DNA of 53,566 nucleotides from Candidatus Gastranaerophilales bacterium (GTDB lineage: Bacteria; Cyanobacteriota; Vampirovibrionia; Gastranaerophilales; Gastranaerophilaceae): contig CAAGGG010000002.1 in the NCBI GenBank assembly GCA_900769355.1, forward strand, positions 1-53,566. Direction: 5' to 3'. Shown in pieces: positions 1 to 8,064 of this stretch (position 1 is the stretch's first letter; every line of letters starts with the position of its first letter). The notes beneath the pieces were generated by a model, which searched no databases, had not been told where the DNA came from, and saw only the letters and a list, made by a program, of their open reading frames with translations. Made by a program: the position numbers and the translations under genes.

Positions 1-141
1 TGTCTTGAATTTGCTCCACGCTCCCAGAGTTCCGCAAAAGCAACGCGGTTGCAGTTTGCTCCATCTGCTCGCTATCCGGACTCGTTGCACTCCGTCCGTC
101 CGCAAATTCGCTCTCCCCGCATGGGCGAGGGGAGTTTTACA
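1..141. repeat. GC-rich non-coding repeat-like segment
   Basis: This stretch follows the flgB stop codon and is clearly richer in G and C than its surroundings. It contains an imperfect inverted repeat (CTCCCCGC near 113-121 against GCGAGGGGAG near 124-133). The vocabulary of short words (CTCGC, CCCC..GGGGAG) resembles the interspersed repeats inside the prepilin cassettes at 16.06-16.14 and 20.05-20.13 kb. A 69-codon plus-strand frame crosses it but runs into flgB antisense and has no ribosome binding site. I see no gene here. FlgC, the usual flgB neighbour, is not inside the window. Confidence 0.45.
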
Positions 142-489
142 TTACTTACCGACGTTGATGACGGTTTTCATTTCTGTTATTATATTCGACATACGTCTTG
201 TTGCCATCGTATAAAGGAGTGAGTTTTCTTGCAATTCCATTAATTCGTTTGCAGGATCAATTTCTTCATACGTTTGTTCGTCAATTACGCCTGACGGACC
301 GAGCTTTTCTGACAATTTGGTTTCTAAAGGACTGTTCATTGAGCTCAAATAGTCGCTAAAATTTACATCTCGTCTGACATAGCCGGGAGTATCCATATTG
401 GCAAGGTTTGAACCCAAAGCCCTTTGTCTTTGAGTGATTAAGTCCATCATTAATGAGACTTTTCCCATATTGTCAAGTGATGTAAACAT
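142..489 (-). CDS. flgB: Flagellar basal-body rod protein FlgB
   Basis: The 115-residue product is a proximal rod subunit of the flagellar basal body, exported through the flagellar type III apparatus. The N-terminal rod motif NLANMDTPGY (about residues 29-38) is followed by RRDVNFSDYL, which corresponds to the FlgB-type RDxxF segment. The C-terminal helix (ENSLLYTMATRRMSNIITEMKTVI) fits the coiled-coil end of rod proteins. An AAAGGAC ribosome binding site lies 5 nt ahead of the ATG. It is the last gene of a minus-strand set with FlgG and the FlgF-like gene, separated from flgG by 110 nt holding two small hairpins. The length is slightly below the usual ~130 residues. Confidence 0.88.
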   Translation of the reverse strand: MFTSLDNMGKVSLMMDLITQRQRALGSNLANMDTPGYVRRDVNFSDYLSSMNSPLETKLSEKLGPSGVIDEQTYEEIDPANELMELQENSLLYTMATRRMSNIITEMKTVINVGK

Positions 490-520
490 TTTTGTCCTTT
501 CTTTTTAAATGTATCTTGTC

Positions 521-603
521 GGGTTAAGCGTCAGTCTTATACGAAGTCGTTCGCTTTTAAAACTTCACCAAAAACTAGTGGGTGGGTTAAGCCGCAGGCT
601 TAT
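521..603. repeat. Pair of short hairpin repeats between flgG and flgB
   Basis: Two 20-nt copies, 521-540 and 584-603, both begin GGGTTAAGC and end CTTAT. The second holds a perfect palindromic stem (TAAGCC, GCA loop, GGCTTA) that overlaps the flgG stop codon. They are small interspersed hairpins of unknown role; they could lower read-through into flgB. Confidence 0.5.
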
Positions 604-1313
604 TCGCGGATATTGATTGCTTTGTTGTACATATCATCGACGACTTTCATCATTTTTGTACTAGCCAAAAGTGATGCGTTTAATCTAAGCATGTCGCCTG
701 TTGATGTGTAAACGTTAGTATTTGAGTTTTCAAGGTTGTTTTGGCAGAAGCAGTCGTGATTTTTTACAAGAATTGCTTCACCAGAATCTTCTGTCGGAAC
801 AAGTTTGTTCATTCCTTTTTGTTCAAGATTTTCTTGTGCCGCAAATCGAACCAAAGGGATTGTTCCTAGTTTTTTGGGTTTCACGTTTGCGCCATCGTAG
901 GCATAAACACCGCCATCAGGTTTGATTTCGAACTTGTAGCAGTTTGCAGGAATTTTAATTCCTTCTCCTACAATCCAGCCATCAGTTGTTACCAGATAGC
1001 CGTCTTTTCCTTGCTTGAAAGCTCCGTCACGAGTGTATGCAACTTCTCCATCTGGAGAAAATACGGGAATAAATCCTGTTCCGTTTATTGCAACATCATA
1101 AGGATTACTTGTGACTTGGATTGAACCTTGCTTGAAATCCGCTCTGATTGCACCTTGAAGATAACCTTCTTCATTAAGCATTTGTTCGAATGTGACGTTT
1201 TTGTAGCCACGTGTGTTCATGTTCGCAAGATTATTAGCAACATAACCCAGTTTTTCGAACTGAGTTGCTACGTTGTTTACACTTTTTCTTACTATACCTT
1301 GCATACTGTACAT
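600..1313 (-). CDS. flgG: Flagellar distal rod protein FlgG
   Basis: This 237-residue rod/hook-family protein starts MYSMQGIVRKSVNNVATQFEKLGYVANNL. The rod motif NLANMNTRGYK (about residues 28-38) has R in place of the usual P. The central beta domain (NPYDVAINGTGFIPV, YTRDGAFKQGKDGYLVTTDGW) is typical of FlgG/FlgF, with an inserted Cys pair in VKNHDCFCQNN that is not usual. The C-terminal helix ends in KMMKVVDDMYNKAINIRE. The ATG has a TGAGG ribosome binding site and begins 18 nt after the FlgF-like stop, so the two are co-transcribed. FlgF and FlgG are hard to separate by eye; the better-preserved motif and distal position favour FlgG here. Confidence 0.8.
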   Translation of the reverse strand: MYSMQGIVRKSVNNVATQFEKLGYVANNLANMNTRGYKNVTFEQMLNEEGYLQGAIRADFKQGSIQVTSNPYDVAINGTGFIPVFSPDGEVAYTRDGAFKQGKDGYLVTTDGWIVGEGIKIPANCYKFEIKPDGGVYAYDGANVKPKKLGTIPLVRFAAQENLEQKGMNKLVPTEDSGEAILVKNHDCFCQNNLENSNTNVYTSTGDMLRLNASLLASTKMMKVVDDMYNKAINIRE

Positions 1314-1331
1314 AATTATTACCTCATATTA

Positions 1332-2030
1332 TTATGATGTTGTACCAAGTTGCGAAATAACTTTTTGCAAATTTTGGTTCTGAATCATAAAAATCTGTCT
1401 GTTTGCTTCAAAATTTCTGATAACCGGCATCATTGAAATAAATTCATCTTGCAATGAAACATTTGAATATTCGTTGTAGCCTTGTTTTACTTGCGGATCA
1501 GTAACGACAAGCCCGTTTGCATCAACAACACCTAGTCGTCCTGCCAGTTCAAATTTGTGAGTTTGACGGTTAAGTACACTCACCATACCTTTGGCATCAA
1601 CTTTTACGTCCTCAATTTTTTCCGGTACAAGTGGTAATTGAATAGGAGTTCCGGCTGCAGATAGAACCTGTTCGTCTTGAAGAGTCAAAAGATTTCCAGA
1701 TTTATCAAGTTTAAATCTACCGTCACGTGTGAGTTTAACGCCGTTTTCACCTTGGGTTTGAAAATAGCCTTTGTTGGCTAATGCAATATCTAATGGGTTG
1801 TCAGACATTGTAATACGACCGACTTTGTCGTCAACTGTTTGAGAAAGCCCGTGGACGCCAATAAACTCGGTAAACGAAGAAACTACAGGATCTTTTCTTT
1901 GATATCCGATTTTGTCAAAGCCTGTAACGTTTTCATTGTACATACCAATTAGTTCACTTTGAACGTGCATCGCTCTGAGTGAAGCTGTTAAGCCTTTTTC
2001 GCAGTACCTTATTCCACCGTTAATTTTCAT
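1332..2030 (-). CDS. FlgF/FlgG-like flagellar rod protein with altered rod motif
   Basis: The 232-residue hook-basal body family protein is first in the minus-strand rod set. The central part (DNPLDIALANKGYFQTQ, LTRDGRFKLDKSGNLLTLQDEQVL) is a clear FlgF/FlgG beta domain, and the C-terminus (EFISMMPVIRNFEANRQIFMIQNQNLQKVISQL) is the family helix with the ANR signature. The N-terminal motif is unusual: NVTGFDKIGYQ replaces NLANxxTPGYK. The ATG follows an AGAGGTAG ribosome binding site. It is most likely the proximal rod subunit FlgF, but the symbol is withheld because FlgF and FlgG cannot be told apart with certainty. Confidence 0.75.
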   Translation of the reverse strand: MKINGGIRYCEKGLTASLRAMHVQSELIGMYNENVTGFDKIGYQRKDPVVSSFTEFIGVHGLSQTVDDKVGRITMSDNPLDIALANKGYFQTQGENGVKLTRDGRFKLDKSGNLLTLQDEQVLSAAGTPIQLPLVPEKIEDVKVDAKGMVSVLNRQTHKFELAGRLGVVDANGLVVTDPQVKQGYNEYSNVSLQDEFISMMPVIRNFEANRQIFMIQNQNLQKVISQLGTTS

Positions 2031-2150
2031 GACTACCTCTTTTTCTAATACTGTCGAACAATTACATGATTAATTCAATAAATAAGAAATAAATCATCTA
2101 TTTGTATTAGATGTCATGAATTTAATTATTTTTTTTAGAATGTCAAAGTT

Positions 2151-2396
2151 TTATTCGATGATTTCGTATAAAGTTGGAGCTTCTTGAACGCTTACATTGT
2201 TGGCAGGGACTTTCAAAACTTTGGCTATAACTGTTCTATTCGCGTATTCTATACGGATTTCATCGCCTTCTTTAATTTGTTTTGCCGGTTTAGCAGGATT
2301 GCCGTTTACAAAAACTCTGCCTGTGTCAGAAACTTCGTTTGCTACCGTTCTTCGTTTTATTAATCTTGAAACTTTTAAAAACTTGTCTAATCTCAT
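2151..2396 (-). CDS. rqcP: S4-domain ribosome quality-control protein RqcP
   Basis: This is an 81-residue stand-alone S4 RNA-binding domain: MRLDKFLKVSRLIKRRTVANE is the S4 helix signature, followed by GRVFVNGNPAKPAKQIKEGDEI. Members of the RqcP (YabO)/Hsp15 family bind 50S subunits carrying stalled nascent chains and support C-terminal tailing. An AAGGAG ribosome binding site precedes the ATG. The gene faces away from the metallophosphoesterase gene, and the 56-nt divergent gap holds TATAAT-like boxes on both strands. Confidence 0.82.
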   Translation of the reverse strand: MRLDKFLKVSRLIKRRTVANEVSDTGRVFVNGNPAKPAKQIKEGDEIRIEYANRTVIAKVLKVPANNVSVQEAPTLYEIIE

Positions 2397-2452
2397 GCTT
2401 TCTCCTTTTACTTATATTATAATTTATGATATAATTTGTCCAGAGGGTATAA

Positions 2453-3271
2453 ATGAAAAAGAACTTTATTTTAACAATTTTATCTATATTACTAATCCAA
2501 TGTGCAGCAATGGCAGATGTTGTGAAATTTGCGCAGGTTACAGATTCTCACTTTATAAGTGGAGATAAATATAGAACAGAGGTTTTAAAATCAACTGTTG
2601 AAAGTATTAATAAGGAAAAAGGTTTGGCATTTGTTGTGTTTACCGGCGATAATCTTGATTCGCCGAAAGAACAATATTTGCCGGAATTCGTGCAAATAAT
2701 TAATAAATTGAATATTCCTTATTATCTTGTAATTGGAAATCATGACGTGTTTAAGAATAATGGACTTTCTAAAAAACATTATCTGGAAATTGTAAAAGAA
2801 AATAATTGTTTTTATAAGTATAAAAAGCCTAATTACGTATTCAAAAAAGATGGATTTGTTTTTGTCGTTGTAGATGGTGCAAAAGAGGTTATCCCTGGTT
2901 CTGTCGGATACTACAAAGAAGATACTTTGAAATGGCTTGACAAACAACTCACAAAACATTCAAAAGAGCCGGTTGTAATTTTGCAACATTTCCCGCTTGT
3001 TACAATGAAAATTATTGCATCACATGAGGTTTATAAAAAGGCAGATTATTTGAATTTGTTGGACAAGCACGACAATGTTGTTGCAGTTGTTGCAGGGCAT
3101 TTGCATATAAATAGCGAAATGATGAGGAATGGGGTTTATCATATCACTTCACCGACGCTTTTGAATGACCCTAACCAGTATAAAATCATTACTATTACTA
3201 CAACAAAGGGGTTTTCTCCAATGATTTATACAGAGCTTAGAAATGTTGAGCTTTCGAAAGAAGAGGATTAG
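2453..3271 (+). CDS. Exported calcineurin-like metallophosphoesterase
   Basis: The 272-residue protein has an N-terminal signal peptide (MKKNFILTILSILLIQCAAMA). The full metallophosphoesterase motif series follows: D31-S-H33, GDNLD (65-69), GNHD near residue 98, QHFPL near 176 and GHLH near 212. These residues hold a dinuclear metal centre that hydrolyses phosphomono- or diesters; the spacing resembles the class III cyclic-nucleotide phosphodiesterase-like branch. The substrate cannot be read from the sequence. The signal peptide places it outside the cytoplasmic membrane. The ribosome binding site is AGAGGG. It is probably monocistronic. Confidence 0.82.
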   Translation: MKKNFILTILSILLIQCAAMADVVKFAQVTDSHFISGDKYRTEVLKSTVESINKEKGLAFVVFTGDNLDSPKEQYLPEFVQIINKLNIPYYLVIGNHDVFKNNGLSKKHYLEIVKENNCFYKYKKPNYVFKKDGFVFVVVDGAKEVIPGSVGYYKEDTLKWLDKQLTKHSKEPVVILQHFPLVTMKIIASHEVYKKADYLNLLDKHDNVVAVVAGHLHINSEMMRNGVYHITSPTLLNDPNQYKIITITTTKGFSPMIYTELRNVELSKEED

Positions 3272-3334
3272 ATTTGCATTTTTTTGCAAAAACTATTATA
3301 ATTGCAAGTATATAAGAAGGATTTTTTATAAAAT

Positions 3335-4711
3335 ATGGACCAATCAGTCAATACGATACTAAATTTATTTTTAATAGCATTTTTATTATTTTCTAACGGA
3401 TTTTTTGTTGCGTCAGAATTCGCAATGGTTAAGGTTAGAAAAACGAGAATTGAACAACTTGTGAACGACGGAGATTTTAATGCAAAAATTGCACTTGAAG
3501 CATTAAAAGATTTGGATAAGTTTATTGCATCGGTTCAACTCGGTGTTACGATATCAAGCCTTGGCTTAGGTTGGGTTGGAGAAAGCACTCTTGCACATAT
3601 TATTGAACCGATTTTCGATTTTCTTCCAGGGATTGGACAAAATATTGCGACACATTCGGTTTCAGCGTCAATTGCGTTTGCTTTGATTACATTTTTCCAC
3701 GTTGTTTTGGGTGAACTTATTCCAAAATCAATTGCGCTCGAATATACTGAAAAGACAGCTCTTTTGGTTGCCAGACCAATGCAAGTTTTGACATTTTTCT
3801 TTAATCCGTTTATTTGGTTATTGAATGGATTTGGGAATTTAGTTTTGAAATTATTGCATATCCCGCATTCTCATAAAGGCTCGCTTGTTCATTCAACAGA
3901 AGAACTAGACATGCTTGTTAATGCAAGTTATGACGGTGGGGTTTTGAATGAAACCGAAAAAGACATGTTGCATAATGTATTCAAATTCTCTGACTTGAAT
4001 GCTAGACAGGTTATGGTTCCGAGAACTGATATGGTTTGTATTCCTGTTGATATGTCGCTTGAAGAGTTGAATAAACTTGCTGAAGAAAATCAATATACAA
4101 GATATCCTGTTTATGAGGAAGATATTGATCACATTATCGGACTTGTTCATGTAAAGGACTTGTACTCTTTGTCTGTAAAAGATGAAGTTTGTCCGATTTC
4201 AAAAATTTTGCGTGATATTTTATTGGTGCCTGAAACAATTACTATGGATAATTTAGTTTTGGAATTCAAAAAGCGCAAAGGGCAAATGGCAATTGTTGTG
4301 GACGAATTTGGTGGAACATCAGGATTAATTACGTTGGAAGATGTTATTGAAGAAATCTTTGGTGATGTTCAAGATGAATTTGATGAGGAAGAAGAAGAAG
4401 AAACTGAGGAAATTAAAGAGGTTGCCCCAAATACGTATCTCGCAAATTCAATGATGAGATTAGACGAATTTGCTGAGTTTTTCCAAATTAACGAAAAAGA
4501 GATTGACGATGAAGATATCGACACAATCGGTGGGCTTGTTGTGAAACTTTTGGGTAGAATTGCAGAGGTGAATGATACAGTGCCGTTCAATAATTTGACC
4601 TTTGTAGTTAAAGAGGTTGACGGAGCAAGAATTACACGTCTTGAAATAATTAAGCACGACGAAACTGCAAAAGATGAACAGGCAAAAGAAGAGAATAGGT
4701 CTGGACAATAA
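3335..4711 (+). CDS. CNNM/CorC-HlyC family membrane protein (DUF21-CBS-CorC_HlyC)
   Basis: The 458-residue protein has three parts. The N-terminal DUF21 transmembrane region (about 1-200) includes ASEFAMVKVRKTRIEQL and GELIPKSIALEYTEKTA. A CBS pair follows (about 210-335), with VMVPRTDMVCIPVD and FGGTSGLITLEDVIEEIFGDVQDE. The C-terminal CorC_HlyC domain is at about 355-440. Family members are linked to Mg2+/Co2+ efflux; the old name hemolysin C is misleading. An acidic run (DEFDEEEEEETEE) links the CBS and C-terminal domains. A CorC-like magnesium efflux role is inferred from family only. Confidence 0.85.
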   Translation: MDQSVNTILNLFLIAFLLFSNGFFVASEFAMVKVRKTRIEQLVNDGDFNAKIALEALKDLDKFIASVQLGVTISSLGLGWVGESTLAHIIEPIFDFLPGIGQNIATHSVSASIAFALITFFHVVLGELIPKSIALEYTEKTALLVARPMQVLTFFFNPFIWLLNGFGNLVLKLLHIPHSHKGSLVHSTEELDMLVNASYDGGVLNETEKDMLHNVFKFSDLNARQVMVPRTDMVCIPVDMSLEELNKLAEENQYTRYPVYEEDIDHIIGLVHVKDLYSLSVKDEVCPISKILRDILLVPETITMDNLVLEFKKRKGQMAIVVDEFGGTSGLITLEDVIEEIFGDVQDEFDEEEEEETEEIKEVAPNTYLANSMMRLDEFAEFFQINEKEIDDEDIDTIGGLVVKLLGRIAEVNDTVPFNNLTFVVKEVDGARITRLEIIKHDETAKDEQAKEENRSGQ

Positions 4712-4775
4712 GCTTATAGAAAGTTTTTATGATGCCAAGAGGCAAAGATGTATGAACCAATTTTGTTCCAGAGGG

Positions 4776-6992
4776 CTATGATGTCTTTTTCTTTGGATTT
4801 TTGTTATGTCTTGGCTTTCCATTGTTGCGTCTTGGCATATTGGCAGTTGCGTAAGATGTTTGAATACGTTTTACGCTGTAAACATCAGGAATAGCTTGAA
4901 TACTTAGGGTAACTTTTTTCAATGTATCTATGTTGTCAAGTTCTAAGCCAAGTTCAATAATACCGACTTTGCCGCTTTTGGATTTAACATTTGCGTATGT
5001 GATGTTTGTCCCGTTATCGGAAACAGCAGCAATAATATCTTTCAAAAGACCTTGTTTTTCAGCCGTTTCAACTCTGATTGTAGTATTGTAAGTTCTATTT
5101 GTATTGTCGCCTGACCAACGAATATTCATGAGTCTTTCCGGTTCAATGTTGTCTAACATTTGACAATCCATTCTGTGGACAGTAACCCCTTTGGCTCTAG
5201 TTACAACGCCGACAATTGGTTCTCCGGGGATTGGAGAACAGCATTTCGCAATCGAGTACATCAAACCTTCAAGTCCGATAATATCTTTTTCTGAACTTTT
5301 TCGAGAAGTTCCATGGAAGTTTTCCCCAGGAACTCTTGTTGATTCAGGCTTTTTAAGCTTGTTGATAACTTTGTTTACTGTTGTTTCTCCGTAGCCAAGA
5401 GCTGCAAACAAATCTTCTGTTGAAACATAGTTCATTTGTTTTGCGACTTTGGTGAATTCTCCGGATTTCATATAATCATCAAAAACTGCTTTAGTAAGCT
5501 CGTGTTCAAGGTTTGATTTTCCAACTTCAATATGTTCTTCTCGATTGTTTTTCTTAAACCATTGTTTTATTTTTGATGATGCCTGTTTTGTTACAACGAA
5601 ATTCAGCCAATCAAGGCGTGGAGCAGGCGTTTTTGATGTTAAAATCTCTACAATATCGCCGTTGTTTAATTTTGTATCAAGCTGTGCTATTCTTCCGTTA
5701 ATAAGTGCACCAACTGTTTTGTTTCCGACTTCCGAGTGAATTCTGTATGCAAAGTCGACCGGTGTTGCGTTTATCGGTAAATCAAATACATCGCCGTTTG
5801 GAGTGAAGGCAAATACCTGATCAGAGAAAAGGTCTAGTTTGACAGAGTTTACGTAGTCCTCAGCTGAAGTCATGTCTTTGTCATATTCGACAAGTTTCCT
5901 CATCCAAGAAAACTGCATATCTGTTGGGTTGTTTGCTTTTTGTGAACCTTTCTCCTTATAACGCCAATGGGCTGCAATACCATATTCTGCAACTTCGTGC
6001 ATCTCCCAAGTTCTTATTTGAACTTCCAATGGCTTAGTTTTAGGCCCGATAACAGATGTGTGAAGAGATTGGTACATGTTGCCTTTTGGCATTGCAATAT
6101 AGTCCTTAAATCTACCAGGAATAGGTTTAAATTGCGAGTGAATAAGTCCCAAAACCTCATAACATTCTTTTTCAGTGTCTACAATTACACGGACTGCTGT
6201 TATGTCATATAGATCATGGAACGCGATATTCAAGCGTTTCATTTTGCTGTAAATACTGTAATAATGCTTTGCGCGCCCTGTGATTTGTGCGTTAATACCT
6301 GCCTTTTTTACGTCTTGTGAAATCTTATCAATAAGAATTTTTACTGTTGCTTCTCTATCTGCTTTAGTCTGAGAAACAAGACGTGCAATTTCAAAATACT
6401 TGTCAGGTTCAAGATATCTCAAAGATAAATCTTCAAGTTCGGCTTTGATTTTGTAGATCCCTAAACGGTTTGCAAGCGGAGCGAAGATATCAAGGGTTTC
6501 ACGAGCAATTTTTTGCTGTTTTGCAGTCGTCATAAAGTTTAGGGTTCTCATATTGTGAAGTCGGTCTGCAAGTTTTAAGAAAACAATTCTGATATCGCTT
6601 GCCATTGCGATAAACAGGCGTCTGAAATTTTCAGCCTGACGTTCTTCTTTTGATTTAAATTGAAGTTTCCCAAGTTTTGTAACTCCTTGCACAAGAGTTA
6701 AAACATCTTTGCCGAAAAGTTTTTCGATTTCTTCCGGCTGTGTTTCCGTATCTTCTAAAATATCGTGCAGAAAAGCTGCTTCAAGTGTGTGCGAGTCAAC
6801 TTTTAAGCCAACTAAAATTTTTGCAACCTCAACAGGGTGGATAATATAAGGTTCTTCTGAAACCCTGTATTGCCCCTCGTGTAGCCTTTTGGCAAAAAGG
6901 TACGCTTTTTCTATTTCTTCAATTTCAGAAGGTTCTCTATTTTGCTCTATTAAAATTTTCTTAATATCTTCAAAAAGTGGTTTTTCGCTCAT
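4776..6992 (-). CDS. rel: Bifunctional (p)ppGpp synthetase/hydrolase Rel
   Basis: This 738-residue enzyme makes and degrades the stringent-response alarmone from ATP and GTP/GDP. The HD hydrolase domain has H52, HD at 76-77 with the ED pair at 80-81 (HDILEDTETQ), and KLADRLHNMRTL. The synthetase domain has RFKDYIAMPKGNMYQSLHTSV and EVQIRTWEMHEVAEYGIAAHWRYKE. TGS (FAFTPNGDVFDLPINATPVDFAYRIHS) and C-terminal ACT domains complete the long form. Both catalytic halves look intact. No Shine-Dalgarno precedes the ATG; a TTGAAA-N17-TATTAT promoter ends 9 nt before it, so the mRNA should be leaderless or nearly so. Confidence 0.92.
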   Translation of the reverse strand: MSEKPLFEDIKKILIEQNREPSEIEEIEKAYLFAKRLHEGQYRVSEEPYIIHPVEVAKILVGLKVDSHTLEAAFLHDILEDTETQPEEIEKLFGKDVLTLVQGVTKLGKLQFKSKEERQAENFRRLFIAMASDIRIVFLKLADRLHNMRTLNFMTTAKQQKIARETLDIFAPLANRLGIYKIKAELEDLSLRYLEPDKYFEIARLVSQTKADREATVKILIDKISQDVKKAGINAQITGRAKHYYSIYSKMKRLNIAFHDLYDITAVRVIVDTEKECYEVLGLIHSQFKPIPGRFKDYIAMPKGNMYQSLHTSVIGPKTKPLEVQIRTWEMHEVAEYGIAAHWRYKEKGSQKANNPTDMQFSWMRKLVEYDKDMTSAEDYVNSVKLDLFSDQVFAFTPNGDVFDLPINATPVDFAYRIHSEVGNKTVGALINGRIAQLDTKLNNGDIVEILTSKTPAPRLDWLNFVVTKQASSKIKQWFKKNNREEHIEVGKSNLEHELTKAVFDDYMKSGEFTKVAKQMNYVSTEDLFAALGYGETTVNKVINKLKKPESTRVPGENFHGTSRKSSEKDIIGLEGLMYSIAKCCSPIPGEPIVGVVTRAKGVTVHRMDCQMLDNIEPERLMNIRWSGDNTNRTYNTTIRVETAEKQGLLKDIIAAVSDNGTNITYANVKSKSGKVGIIELGLELDNIDTLKKVTLSIQAIPDVYSVKRIQTSYATANMPRRNNGKPRHNKNPKKKTS

Positions 6993-7001
6993 GATATAAT
7001 C

Positions 7002-7030
7002 ATAATACAGATTTTATTCAGAATTTTCAA
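7002..7030 (-). promoter_or_regulatory. rel promoter, near-leaderless
   Basis: Read on the minus strand: -35 TTGAAA (7030-7025), a 17-nt spacer, -10 TATTAT (7007-7002), then only 9 nt to the rel ATG. The predicted start of transcription lies within a few bases of the start codon. Confidence 0.6.
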
Positions 7031-7066
7031 GAGGAAATGAATAATTTCATTCATAAGGATTACAAA

Positions 7067-7360
7067 ATGCTAAAAGAAACAAAAGATGGAGCAATTTTTT
7101 CATTGAAAATTTCTCCTAACGCTTCAAAAAACGAGATAATAAAAACTCCTGAGGGCTTTAAAGTTAAAATTACGGCTCAGCCGATTGACGGGAAGGCAAA
7201 TAAAGCGTTGATTGAGTTTTTGGCAAAACAGTTTAAGGTGCCAAAGACTTATTTCGAAATTGTAAGGGGAGAAACATCAAAAGATAAAACGATTTTAATA
7301 AAAAATATAGATAAAGCGAAGCTGAATTTTATTAATGAATTGTTAAATAATGTTAAATAA
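7067..7360 (+). CDS. DUF167/YggU family protein
   Basis: This small protein (97 residues from the chosen start) matches the YggU/UPF0235 family: KISPNASKNEII, GFKVKITAQPIDGKANKALIEFLAKQF and VRGETSKDKTILI. The function of the family is not established. An ATG 30 nt upstream (7037) is in frame, but its only GAGG motif is 2 nt away, too close. The 7067 ATG has AAGGA at a 7-nt distance and begins at the family's usual MLKETKDG-like start, so it is preferred. The gene is divergent from rel. Confidence 0.72.
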   Translation: MLKETKDGAIFSLKISPNASKNEIIKTPEGFKVKITAQPIDGKANKALIEFLAKQFKVPKTYFEIVRGETSKDKTILIKNIDKAKLNFINELLNNVK

Positions 7361-7408
7361 AAGGCAAAAAATCTTTTTACGAGTTTTAGATTTCGAAAAG
7401 GAGAAATT

Positions 7409-7810
7409 ATGCAAATTAATAACAATTCTAATGTTGCTTTTGGAACAAAGGTTCCGCAAAAATTTTTAAATGAATTAAGTACGTTTTCATCAATAAAAAA
7501 AAGAAATTCTGTTACGTATTTGAACCTTCTTCGAGATTTAGAGGCAAAGGCAGAACAGGTAAAGAAATTTGGAAGTAATTCATTTGAAATTGGTTTTACC
7601 AAAGACCCTGAAACAAAAAAAATGACTTTATGTTTAAAAGACGCTCTAAATGCAGATAGAACTCCGGTAATCTTGCCTAAAAACAGAAAGCAAGCTTTAT
7701 TAGCGAGATTTTTTGCATTAAAAAAAGAAGATATAGTTAAGGCTCAGAATAAGATAAAACATGGTTCAACGATAGAAGAAATAAAAAAACACATAATAAA
7801 ATTCCGATAG
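7409..7810 (+). CDS. Lineage-type hypothetical protein with N-terminal FGTK motif
   Basis: The 133-residue, lysine-rich product has no family I recognise. It begins MQINNNSNVAFGTKVPQ: a short Asn-rich lead followed by an F-G-x-K motif. Similar openings occur in this window in the AAA ATPase (INFTGIK), and a related motif occurs inside the 8065 protein (SFTGAW). No signal peptide or membrane segment is visible; the remainder is predicted helical (LNLLRDLEAKAEQVKKF). An AAGGAG ribosome binding site supports the start. It may share a transcript with the upstream YggU gene (48-nt gap). Confidence 0.6.
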   Translation: MQINNNSNVAFGTKVPQKFLNELSTFSSIKKRNSVTYLNLLRDLEAKAEQVKKFGSNSFEIGFTKDPETKKMTLCLKDALNADRTPVILPKNRKQALLARFFALKKEDIVKAQNKIKHGSTIEEIKKHIIKFR

Positions 7811-7870
7811 ACTTGCAAAAATATTACATTTATAGTACATTTTGATTAGGTAGAAATATGATAGTAAATT

Positions 7871-7983
7871 ATTCTTTAAAACTCCATCATGTCCATTGTC
7901 ATAGTGTCCTTGAAAGACTATGAATTGATGGTGTGCGCTTTTAAAGAATAAAGTTTCAATTCTTTTTAAATGGTCTTTCAAGG
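7871..7983 (+). ncRNA. Candidate structured RNA leader with competing stems
   Basis: The 254-nt gap before the 8065 gene holds three exact complementary pairs: ATTCTTTAAAA (7871-7881) with TTTTAAAGAAT (7939-7949), CCATCA (7884-7889) with TGATGG (7926-7931), and TCATAGT (7899-7905) with ACTATGA (7917-7923). The loop of the third stem, CCTTGAAAGAC (7908-7918), is fully complementary to GTCTTTCAAGG (7973-7983), outside the nest. The last pairing cannot coexist with the inner stem except as a pseudoknot, as in a regulatory switch. A further perfect palindrome CCTGATATCAGG lies at 8024-8035. Orientation and expression are inferred. Confidence 0.45.
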
Positions 7984-8064
7984 TAAAAGCGATTGACTGT
8001 TTAGTATTGAGCGTTTGCTCTCACCTGATATCAGGCGATAAAAAGAATTGGAGAAATAATAAAG

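Noticed and set aside
5..214. 69-codon plus-strand frame at the window start
   Set aside because: It covers a GC-rich repeat and then flgB antisense, with no ribosome site and an unlikely protein composition.
7037..7066. Upstream ATG for the YggU gene
   Set aside because: The GAGG is 2 nt from this ATG, while ATG 7067 has AAGGA at 7 nt and matches the usual family start.
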